In this document: in pieces, positions 43,913 through 54,564 of the stretch
Layout: the number at the start of each line of letters is the position of its first letter
Position numbering within the stretch: position 1 is the stretch's first letter
Source: Scilla litardierei
Lineage: Eukaryota > Streptophyta > Magnoliopsida > Asparagales > Asparagaceae
DNA length: 64,000 nt
Assembly: GCA_030789695.1 (NCBI GenBank)
Contig: CM061142.1
Span: 47,805,987-47,869,986 of the forward strand
Reading direction: 5' to 3'
Notes under the pieces: generated by a model
The model's database searches: none
What the model saw: only the letters and a program-made list of their open reading frames with translations
Told to the model about the DNA's origin: nothing
Position numbers and translations under genes: made by a program

Positions 43913-46420
43913 ATGAACACACGATCAAGGGCTGCTTACAGAACAATATTATTTGATCCCGAGATCGAGCGCACCGCAAGGAAGCTTAGAGCAGAGAAGA
44001 GACATATTCTAAAGGATGATAAAATGGCGGCAGCAAATAATCAATCGAGGAACGTCGGACTTATTTCCATCAGTGATAGAATTACTTCAAATAACTCTGC
44101 CACTTCATTCATTCTTATGCCAGAGTTGCCGCCGGATAAAAACTTCGAGTTAAAGACATGATTAGTTATGCTGATGCAACAAGATCCTTTTCATGTGAAT
44201 GCGCATGAGAACCTGCATTATCACATTCAGATGTTCTTGGCGAAGTGCGCCACTTTTCAGGTCCTTAGCTTATAAGAGGACGTCATCAGCCTGCGGCTCT
44301 TTTCTTTCACACTTAAAGACAAAGCATTGTACTGGCTGAGGACGCAATCGAATGGTACTTTCACTATATGGGATGATCTTGTAAGAGCCTTCGTCAACAA
44401 ATTCTATCCACCATCAAAGACCATCAAGCTACGAAATTCTTTGGTGTCATTCAGGCAAGAACCCCAGGAATCTTTATATGAGGCATGTGAGCGCTTTAAA
44501 GATCTTCAACATGAATGCCCCTACCACAGTATCGACGATTGGGAGTTGGTGCATATCTTTTACAATGGGTTGAAACCAGACACTAAAATGATTATTGATG
44601 CCACCGCAAATGGGGCAATACTATCAAAGACTGCTGAAGAGGCCACGTCACTACTTGAGAAGATGGCTTCTAATAAGCAGTAGTGGGCCAACGAGAGAGG
44701 CCAATCATCTTCATCCTTGAAGCCAGCTAGCATATATGAGGCAAAAGTAGTGTCTGACTTGACTGGGAGATTTGATGCTCTATCCAGAGTGGTAGAGAAG
44801 ATTGAGAAGAGCTGAGTGAGCCATCTAGCGCTCAAGATACGTCATCATCCGGTGGGAGCATGAATGATTGGAAAGACCAATGCCAAGTAATATTTGTTAC
44901 GAACGATTCGAATGAGGAACCTGTGGAGCAGGTTCAATATGTTTTAGATTACAATCCCGGTGGTGGAAAAAATGGATCTTGGGTGAATCTGGCCTAGAAA
45001 GCTCACCCAGATTTTCATTTGCGAACAACAATGGAGGCTTAACCCCTCCTCAACAACATCCACCACAACAACAACAAGCTCGCCTACCATCCAGCAACAA
45101 TACCAGTAAAGGCCACCACAGCAGCAGCCGTTTCAGCAAAGGAAACAAGAGGGACCTTATAGACCTCCCAGATATAATCAAAGTTGGAGGCCACAAGGCC
45201 CATTGTCGGCACCGTAAAGATCCGAGCAAGGGTCGAGGAGTTCATGGCCGAACAAAAGAAGATAAATGCTAAATTATCGGTGTGCCAAGATAGCCTCAAC
45301 ACAATAGTGGCGCAGCTGGCGGAGCAAATTACATTATTGAATAGAGCCCATAACCAATTACCGGCTCAACCGAAGGTGAACCCAAGAAGCAACACCTGCC
45401 ACATCAATGCGGTGGTGGTGGTGACTACTAGAAGCGGAAATGACATGACTACCGTCATGGTTCAAACTCAAATACCAAAGCATGACACTCCGGTCGAGAT
45501 AGATGGGAACACGGCAGTATAGAGATCCACGATGGTCATTAATGAAGAAGAAAAATCTTAAGCTGATGAGCCCCAGAAGGAGAGAATATATGTGCCACCG
45601 GTACCATTCCCACAAAGGTTGGCAAATGCTAAATTGGAGAAGAAATTTGCTTGATTTCTCGAGTACTTAAGAGGCATAAGCCTAAATATTCTGTTCCTAG
45701 ATGCTATCATCGAGATCCCAACGTATGCAAAGTTCCTCAAAGACTATGGGCTCTATTCAAGTTGATTATGGGCTCGATTGAATAGAGCCCATATTCAAGT
45801 TGAAAGACACCAGAAGCTTTAGAATTCCATGCACACTTGGCGGAGTCCTCCTTCAAAAAGCTTTAGTTGATTTGGATGCGAGCGTGAGTCTCATGCCTCT
45901 TACAATGTTCAAGAAGTTAAATACAGGGACCGATCTTAAGCCCACCGACATGAAGATTCAACTTGTCGATGGGTGTATCACTAGACCGGTTGGAATCACT
46001 GAAAATGTGCCACTACAAATACCGGGAGGACTTTGCGTGCTATGTGACTTCGTCATCATTGACGTGAAGAAAGTGGGAGACACATCACTTATTCTTGGGC
46101 ACCCATTCTTAGCCACCAGTCATCGTGGATGTGCGAGAAGGAACGTTGTCACTCAATGTTGGAAATATTGAGGTTGAATTCCATCTCCCGCGTGCCATGA
46201 AGAATAGATCCTCGTTTGAGGAGAATGATTACATTGACCTACTTGAAGAGGTCATCGAGGAAGCTACGCCGTATGCCATCAATGCCTTGCACATAGATAG
46301 TTTTGATGGAGAGCCCAATTCTGAAAATAGCCCCCAACTTGGAGACACCCCGGACCCTCTCACCGAAGAAGAGGAGAACGATGCTGATCTCGTGAGGATA
46401 AGAGAACTTTGAAAGCTCTC
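43913..46420 (+). pseudogene. gag: A1 Athila Gag-protease, broken
   Basis: The ATG at 43913 (MNTRSRAAY) is the parallel of the A3 start. After EIERTARKLRAEKR the frame is lost and regained: 44327-44683 carries the Gag core (YWLRTQSNGTFTIWDDLV, FVNKFYPP, ESLYEACERFKDLQ, CPYHSIDDWEL, FYNGLKP). 45184-45522 is a linker. 45800-46171 is the aspartic protease, where the active-site triplet is DLD in VDLDASVSLMP instead of DLG, followed by ILGHPF. 46125-46412 is the segment before RT. Multiple stops and shifts make it non-functional. RT proper is missing; the sequence goes into the LTR-like fragment at 46830. Confidence 0.85.
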
Positions 46421-46829
46421 TTCCGGGAAGCAACAAAAGCACGCGCCACCGACAAAGACTTCAACATCGCCAGAAAAGAAGATAGAGCCTTCGAAGGCCA
46501 AGAACAAAAGTTGTGGGGAGCCACCACCCACCATTATAAGCAAGGAGACGCCAAACGAGGAGCCCAAACAAGTCGAGGTGGAGCGTCCAAATCCTACCGG
46601 TCTCCTCGCCAAATTTGACATGCGCATCTCCTATACGCCGAATATCACGCTCTTAACGTAAAATCACGAGGGGTCGAGCTTAAGAACTTAAATGAGCGCT
46701 TATCGGGAGGCAAACCAATATTTCTATCTTATTTTTAGTTGATTTTTAGTTTTCATTATGTTTTAGACTTTTATTGATTTAATAGATCAAGAGCTAATAG
46801 AAGAACTGACATTGGGCAACATTTTTAAT
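46421..46829 (+). other. A1 degenerate sequence after protease
   Basis: Short open pieces with many stops; no reverse transcriptase motifs are readable. Confidence 0.5.
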
Positions 46830-47411
46830 TATAGGAAGAATATACGAGGATACCATTCTAATGGAGAGCACCCATGGTGATGGAGAGCCAAGCAATGGAC
46901 ATGCTTAAACGAGAAAAGAAGGAGAAACCTGAAGCCTGAAGGAGAAACAGAAGACGGAGAAAAACAGAGAACATGAAGCTGAAAAAATAGGCTTACTCGA
47001 CAGAGTGAAATTTTCACTCGACCGAGTGAAATTTTCACTCGACCGAGTAAAGAGTTCACTCGACCGAGTGACACATTGATCAAGGAAGTACTAAAAACCC
47101 ATTCTGTAACTTTATACCACTCAACTGAGTGACTTTGTTGTCACTCGACCAAGTGGACCCATGTAGCAGGAACCGAAATTTCAATGTTATGTAAGGCTCT
47201 CCACTCGACCGAGTCATTAGTTCACTCGACCAAGTGACTAATTCCACTCGACTGAGTGGGAGACTGTAGAGAAGACTCAAAAATTCACACTCTGTCTCAT
47301 CTTCTCACTTGACCGAGTGACTCTTCTCACTCGACCGAGTGACTTGACATAGCTGCTATACCAAAAATTCAAATTTCTATCACATCGGGCTACTCGACCT
47401 AGTGACAATCA
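46830..47411 (+). repeat. Athila U3 fragment with motif array, inside the coding region
   Basis: Nine or more CACTCGACCGAGTG-type motifs (46985-47400) are preceded by purine-rich sequence similar in style to the region before the A1 array. It occupies the place where RT should be. I see no LTR ends or duplication, so it is a fragment joined by recombination or deletion, not a clean insertion. Confidence 0.65.
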
Positions 47412-47940
47412 TCATTTAATTTTTTTGATGCGTCTTTTGAAGATTTTAACATGTTGAAAGAAGCTCTCATTTCTGCTCCAGTCATCCAGCCACCAGACTA
47501 GAATTTGCCCTTTGAATTAATGTATGACGCAAGTGATCATGCGGTGGGCATCATATTAGGTTAGAGGAAAGAGGAGAAGCATCATGCTATCTACTATGCT
47601 AGAAAGACGATGGATGAGGCCCAGAGGAATTATACCACCACTAAGAAGGAACTTCTAGCAGTGGTGTATTCAATTGAGAAATTTCAACAATATCTTCTGG
47701 GGTCAAAAGTTATAATCTACATGGATCATGCTGCCTTGAAATATCTGCTGAGCAAGAAGGATGCTAAACCGCGACTAATACGATGGATTCTCCTCCTTCA
47801 GGAATTTGACGTCGAAATCACAGATAAGAAGGATGCAGAGAATGTGGTAACAGACAATTTGTAATGGCTCGTTCATGGGGACAAGGATGACAGTTTTCCT
47901 ATTGACGGCTCCTTTACGAGAGAGTAGTTTCTTGCAGTCG
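47412..47940 (+). pseudogene. pol: A2 Athila RT end and RNase H, broken
   Basis: FDASFEDFNMLKEALISAP is the end of RT, PFELMYDASDHAVGIILG the RNase H start, [22 protein letters not shown] and [20 protein letters not shown] its body. Stops occur at positions where glutamine or tryptophan is usual. The match to Athila/gypsy RNase H is clear. Confidence 0.85.
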
Positions 47941-49240
47941 ATTCCACTAACATGCCATGGTACGCCGACATAGTCAATTTTCTGGTGAGCAAAATCTTGC
48001 CCCATGGATTAGTCACTTACTAGCGGAGGAAGTTTCTAAGGGATGCCAAGCTTTATTTCTAGGACGACCCTCATCTCTATAAATCATGCCCAGACGGGAT
48101 CATCAGACGGTGCATCCCAAGAAAGAAACCACTTCTGTCATCTCTCATTGCCACGATCAACCTTACATCGGCTACTCAGCAGTAACAAAAACAACGGCAA
48201 AATTTTTTCAATTCGGGTTCTACTGGCCAACAATTTTCAAGGACACCAATGATCATATCAAAGGATGCGATAGGTGCCAGAGGACCGGGAACATCACAAG
48301 GATGGATGAGATGCCCCTAAAAGGCATTATGGAGGTCGAATTATTTGACTACTGGGGGATCAATTTCATGGGTCCATTCCTTGCCAGCTATAGGAACAAA
48401 TACATCCTGGTAGCAGTGGACTATGTGTCCAAGTGGGTGGAAGCCATAGCTACCCCCAATGAATGATGCACGGGTTGTGGCAAATTTTTTCAAACAGACC
48501 ATCTTTCCCTGCTTCAGTGTGCCAATTACAGTTATAAGTGATGGTGGCAGTCACTTCATTGAAAAGAAGTTTGAAGCCTTACTCAAGATACGGGGTGCAT
48601 CATAATGTTGGGTTTGCCTACCACCCATAAATGAGCAGGCTAGTAGAGATCTCCAACATGGAGATAAACATGATTCTTGAAAATACAATGAACTCGTTAA
48701 GAAAGGACTGGTCCAAGAAGCTGAGTGATGCGCTATGAGCGTACCACACAGCTTTCAAGACCCCCATTGACCCCTTACAGATTAATTTATGGGCAAGCCT
48801 ACCACCTACCGGTGGAACTAAAGCATAGAGCTTTTTGGGCCATTAAAAAGCTCAACTACGTTATAAGAACATAGGAGTGCGTCGTCTTTTGGGTATCAAT
48901 GAATTAGACGAGCTCATGAGGAATGCCTACGAAAACACCAGGATATATATATAAAGAGAAGACTAAAATTTATCACGACAAACTGATCACTATTAAGTAT
49001 TTCGATGTAGGAGATCAAGTACTCCTCTATAACTCTAGACTGCGACTCTTTCCAGGGAAGTTGAAGTCTCGATGGTATGGCCCGTTCAAAGTCCTTCAAG
49101 TATTCCCAAGCGGATCGGTTGAAATTGAAGGAAAAGATGGATCATTCAAGGTTAATGGGCAAAGATTGAAGCCCTACACGGCCGGCGAGCCAATCGGTGG
49201 AAGAGAAACTCCCATTCATGCCACATGCTCTTCTACGTGA
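47941..49240 (+). pseudogene. pol: A2 Athila integrase, broken
   Basis: Readable pieces are the zinc region ending [10 protein letters not shown] (48086-48466), the catalytic core [12 protein letters not shown] and [11 protein letters not shown], and a second part with VISDGGSHF near 48535 in another frame. The C-terminal domain (48923-49240) has [20 protein letters not shown] and [20 protein letters not shown], the GPF/Y module of gypsy integrases. There are several stops and shifts. Confidence 0.85.
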
Positions 49241-51104
49241 CATCACCCAAGGTTGGTGGAGATCGTTGCACTAATTCAGTATTCTTGTTCCACCTCTCCC
49301 CAAATTTTATCTCACCCAACTTTATAACTGGTGGTGCAGCCTGATTTCTAGTCTCTATGTATCCGTTCTCCCCCTATTTTTTTGGTGCACATCTGTTCTC
49401 ATGGGGCCCAGTGTCGTATATCTTGGTGGGACCCATTTTGTTGTGCCCATCGTCATCATCATCATTTGCATGCTTTGCATTTAGTCGCATTAGGATCATG
49501 CATTTGCATTCTTTTTCTTATTTCTAAGATTTTCATTTTATCTTATTTTATCCCACCCACCCACCCACCCTTAGCATCATTCGCCAACTCTACGTGCATG
49601 TTCTCAGCAGTGATGACACTGCCGTGTTTAGCTTGGGGGATGAGCACTTTCGCTTTTTATTTTACTTTATTTCGCTTTATATTTCTATTTCTTCCCACTT
49701 TCCACCCCAATTTTCTTTTCTTTAGAATCATCATATTTTTTCTTATTTTTGTGTGCTTGCATGTTGTTCTTATTGTACTTTCTCTATTTTCTTTTCTTTC
49801 TTTTACTGAGTGAATACTCTATGATGATATGTCTTATTCTTTCACCGCTGTCACAACACTTATTCTCCATGCCACACTATTATAGAATCGTATTCTTAAT
49901 CTGTTCTAAGTACTTAAGTAAAATTCTTTTGCTATCTCTTAGTGTGATTGCTTGAAACTTGTTGAACCTGACTGTATGGATTAGTGCGTAGTATGCTTTC
50001 AACGAAAACACACAAAGATTCATGCATTACTAGTATAACTGAAGCAAAATGCATTATCATCTCTATTCACATTTCATTTTACATGTCGTACTTGAAACTG
50101 TGTAGATACGCCACCACACTCATTGATATAACTAAATAACCCATCCTTATGAGAAATCTAGATAGGAATGATTCTATCTTAGCCGTTATGCACAAACTGG
50201 AGAATTGAGTGAACAGAGAGATTTATTATTTCCTTCTCCACAAATATCTTAAAATATCTACATGTCGATTGATCTTCCTCCCCAACTACTTATGGCACAT
50301 CCCTTTCGCAAAAAATTCCCGTCGAATGAAAAATTTTAGCTCAAAATTCCAAATATTCAAAAATGAGCCAATGCGCCAAAAGAGAGCCCAAAAATCAATA
50401 TTCCAAATTCTTTGCTCCTACAAAAATTCCATGAAACAAAGTTTCAAAAAATTCAAAGAAAAAAAATCAAAAATCTCAATTCTTGGAGCCAATTACATAT
50501 CTTTTGGAAAAATGAAAACACAATCCAAAAATTCCAAATTCCTTTCCATTTCTTGGCTGTGATACACCAAGCTAAGCTTGGGGGGAACTCTTATGACCAA
50601 ATTGAATGAATACACCATTAAAGTGGAGTTTGTGCATTGACGGTGAAAGTTAGAAAAATTCCACCGCTTTGAAATTGATTGAGGTGTGGCGTGATCTCTA
50701 GGAGTTGATGTGGGTGTGTGTTTGCCTTGATACTTTCAATTCTCTATTGCTTGTGTTGCATGCTATTCTGTGTTACAGTAGGGATTAGTAATTGAAAAGT
50801 GTGTAACCATTGTCATGTATACTATGATGCTATGAAGTATAGAAAGTGGATATAGGTGAATTGCATGAACGCTATAGAGATCTCTATTATTCATCTCTAA
50901 ATCTTAAGTACTTCGTTTTTATATAAGAATATGATATCTCTGTGATAGTGTGTGATTAATTTTACAAGTCGTTGTGATGTGTGATGATTGACATAAGATC
51001 TGAGAGAATAACTTAATGCCCCCTCTACTTTTCTTTCTTTTTCATTTTATTGGTTCTACTCCCCGGTAAACTTCATATTCGTCTTCCTCGAGGACAAGTA
51101 AGAG
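49241..51104 (+). other. A2 long 3' non-coding region
   Basis: 1.9 kb lies between integrase and LTR, where some Athila elements have an env-like ORF; none is recognisable. Purine tracts of the form AGCTTGGGGGA occur near 49629 and 50574 as well as at the LTR edge. Confidence 0.65.
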
Positions 51105-51121
51105 GTAAGCTTGGGGGATTT
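51105..51121 (+). other. A2 polypurine tract
   Basis: TAAGCTTGGGGGATTT directly precedes the LTR. Confidence 0.75.
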
Positions 51122-52933
51122 TGATATGTCTATATTTTCCATCTTTTTACTGCATGTTTTCATCCCATTTTGATTGCACAAAGTTCACTTTTCTATACTT
51201 TATTGTGTATTTCTCGATATATTTGACTCTCGTAGTGTTTTGTGGATTTTCAGAAATTTTGGTGCGATTTGGAGCAAAACTGGATAATGGACATGAGCCC
51301 CGATGTCGGAGCATCAATAGCGTTTGGCGAGTTGAATGTTTGGCGAGTTGAACCTGCTGGAGAGAAGCAATAGAAACAAGAGAAGAAAGAAAGGAAAGAA
51401 ATAAAGAAGAAAAGAAAGAAGAGAAGAACAAAAGCGGAGCTAATTTGCTGAGTTTCCAGGTCGCTCGGTCGAGCGGCTATCCCGCTCGGCCATGCTGATG
51501 TCACATGAAGAAGAGGAAACGAAGGCAAAGAATGAGTTGATTGGAAGAGGGCCACTCGGCCGAGCGACCCATGCGCTCGACCGAGCGACCCCCTCTGAAT
51601 TTGCCCTGGAGATCTCTGTTAACTTAGCTCGGCCGAGCGGCCATCCCGCACGACCGAGCGATCCTCCCCCGATAGGCGAAGAATGAGCTGATTTCTCTGC
51701 CAACTTAGCTTGATCGAGCGACCAAATTGCTCGACCGAGCTACTCCCTTTGCTAGACTCGAAGATTGAAGCTCCCAGATGGCGCTCAGCCGAGCACATGG
51801 GCACGCTCGACCGATCGTCAAGTCGCCAGACTCTTTATTAATGGGTTTTTATTGGGTTTTGGTTGGTTTTCCTTGGGATCCACAAACTTTAGCGGATTTG
51901 TATATAAGTGAACGATTAATTAGGTTTTAGGGAAGCTTTCTTTTGCTGGAACTTTTGTGAGCCGTCGCTTTGGAGAATGGAGTCTTTTGTGATCTTTTCT
52001 ACGATTTGATCCATTGCGAACGGTTAGAAATTCATTGTTTTAATATATTTCTACGTATCTTTTGATTCTCTATTCTTGGCTATGAATTTTATTATTCTTG
52101 TAATCTTTACGATTAATCTCTCAATCATTTTGACTAGTGTTTCTATTGCCATGTCTGAGTAGTGCGTTTCTAGGGTTTAGGGATGAACCCTAGGATCCTA
52201 GGGATTGAACGCTATGTTATCCTTAGTTGAATGAACCTAGGTTTACACTATGATCGTTTGAACCCAGATTTTGGGGGATTAGCTCTAGAATTGGAGGAAC
52301 GTGAGAAAGACTCTAAATCTAGGGAAAATCCCCACGAATCGGATTAGGGTTTAGTAGTCTCTTTCTAGGGTTCGTTATTACGAGAGTGACACGTGCACTA
52401 GGGGTCATTACTAACCCCTAATTCACAAGTCGGTGCCTACAAGAGTAGTCCGACTACTAGAACCAATCATAGTGTAGTATCCCAACCTTAGTCCAGCAGA
52501 ATGGATGCGAGCAATGATACGGGAATCGTGTCAAGTGTAATGCACGTATCCTTATGTAAGACCTATAACGAGAGTGGGGCTGAGCAAAAGGATAGGTTAG
52601 ACGAGTAGGACAACGAGAGTTGACTACTCGCTCTCATTCTCGGATGTGACATTCTTACCCTAACTTATAGTCGACGAAAGGATTCTTAACCTAGTCTCCA
52701 AGCCCGAAAGACCTAGCAGGAATTCCCGATTGCCCCAAAATTTATTAATATTCTGAGAAACCAATCAATTGTGACAATCATTCAATCGTAACAACCTCGA
52801 CCACGTACTCTCCTGCTTCACACAAACTAAACACCAAACAACTGCCTCCCTAGAGTTCGACATTCTTATCTATACTACACAAAAGTATACTTGCGGTGAG
52901 TTACGCTTCTGGGTGTAAATCTGAAGCCGAATA
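51122..52933 (+). repeat. A2: Athila 3' LTR
   Basis: It begins TGATATGTCTATATTTTCC; its end near 52933 (GAAGCCGAATA) is set by comparison with the A1 end. Its array (51463-51815) uses GCTCGACCGAGC instead of the CACTCGACCGAGTG of A1, followed by TATATAAG at 51901-51908. It is only loosely similar to the A1 LTR. Confidence 0.75.
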
Positions 52934-52969
52934 GTTACTTTGCTTGTTACTCCAATACCTTTGTATTGT

Positions 52970-53212
52970 AATAAAAATGCGGCAGTTTCACTAGCTAAGG
53001 AGCCTAGATCTAGTAAGAAATCTAGACACATCCTGAGGAAGTTTCACTTGATACGTGAAATCTAAACATGCCATGTTATTAAGATAAAAAGAGAATGTAC
53101 AGATGATAATGTAGCGGATCCGCTCATGAAATCCATTCCACAAAACAGATTGGAGTGTTTAGTTGATAAAATCAATACGAGGTATTGTAATGATTGGCTG
53201 TAAGTGCAAGTA
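52970..53212 (+). pseudogene. pol: C6: copia RNase H C-terminus, truncated
   Basis: AAVSLAKEPRSSKKSRHILR then FHLIREI and, after a shift, TDDNVADPLMKSIPQ lead to a stop just before an LTR. This is the end of a copia pol of the SKHI(D)RKFH type. The upstream part is missing; A2 LTR sequence abuts it. C6 is thus the site into which A2 inserted, or the result of a deletion. Confidence 0.8.
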
Positions 53213-53217
53213 GTAGA

Positions 53218-54362
53218 TGTTGGGAAATGTATGCCCTTAAGACAATTATTGTAATTGCAATAAGACATCTCGTTCGAAATAATATTAAGATTTTTGGTAA
53301 TCTTTAACTCTGATATCCTCTATTTCACTTCTAAGGTTGTTGATTGTGAATATATAATGCATGGATAAAGTCCAGGGACTTATGAAAGGAGCATTAATAT
53401 CATGATTGAGATCATGATAATGAGGCCAATATGTTCATTGATCATATATCTAGAACTGTTCTTGGTCAAAGAAATTTCGAGACAATACATTGATATTTTG
53501 GTTAAACCAACAAGCACATATACATTATCTAATGATGTCTCCATACCGTGTGACTCTTTAGGCCAGTTACTACCATCCAATGGTATAACCCACCAGAGAT
53601 ATTTCTGTATAGTTAACATACTCTGAGTGTCAAAAGAAGATCTCTAGTGGTATTAGGTGCATGTTACTCCTTTGATTGAGGATGTGCTAAAGGACCTTGC
53701 ATATGAAAGATTATATTTTGGTAGATATTAAACGTTGGCTTCATAGATGACATGTAAATACTTACTGGATATAGTTGGAAGCATATGAAGGGAGTGGCCA
53801 TGCAACTAAGGTTCGTTTCCTCTGGAATAAGAGGTTAGTGGCATAATTGAATAAATGGATCCGTAGTAAATCCTTGGCCAATGTATATGATGAACTTCTT
53901 AAGGAGTTAACAAGTATCATCCAACCATTAACTATGTGATCGAATTTGATTCAAAGGGTTTAAGGTGTAGTGGGGTTTGACCAGGTATCTTACTCTAGAC
54001 ACCTTAGTGACAAATTTATGACGAAGGGAGCAGACTGCATGGAATCTGTCACGGTAAGGCTCAGATTATCTCGAAGTGTTTCCAGCCTCCAAAACAGATA
54101 ATGATGGTCCCGAAACGTGGGTCGACACGCTTAACCGATACCAATCATTGACACGATGTGGATCGTGGTCATAACTGTAGTGAGAATCTGGCTATTGGAT
54201 CACAAGGGTTGTGATCATAAGAGTGAAACAAAGCAGCTCCACATAGACTAGTCGAACAGTGCTTTAGAACTAGTCGACTAATGAGCTACTAATCGACTAG
54301 TCCACTTGGCAGACTGTAAAAGTTACAAAGAGTTCCCCAATCTGCCAGTTACAGTAGTTAGT
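53218..54362 (+). repeat. C6 3' LTR, cut by A3
   Basis: It begins TGTTGGGAAATGTATGCCC right after the pol tail. It continues until A3 starts at 54363, so its end is not seen. Near 54247-54303 it has ACTAGTCGA-type palindromic motifs (AACTAGTCGACTAA, AATCGACTAGT). A 79-codon minus ORF (53380-53619) is not supported. Confidence 0.7.
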
Positions 54363-54556
54363 TGATGTGTCCATACTTTTCATGTTTTTATCGCATCATT
54401 TAATGTCATATTCGCCTCGAAACTCCATATTTTCATATATTATCGCGCTTTTAACGCCATATTCGCGTTCTGTATAGCTTTATAGATTTTCAGGAGTTTT
54501 GGAGCAAATTGGAGTTATTTTGGGACATGGACACATCCGGCACGTCCGAGACATCA

Positions 54557-54564
54557 TTGGCAAG
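54557..54564. repeat. H1 target-site duplication, left copy
   Basis: TTGGCAAG matches TTAGCAAG at 57956-57963 in 7 of 8 positions; an 8-bp duplication is diagnostic of hAT elements. Confidence 0.8.

Noticed and set aside
42056..52933. A single intact Athila element
   Set aside because: The two LTRs use different motifs, flanks do not match, and RT is missing.
53380..53619. ORF in the C6 LTR, minus strand
   Set aside because: Within LTR sequence, no domain, no start context.
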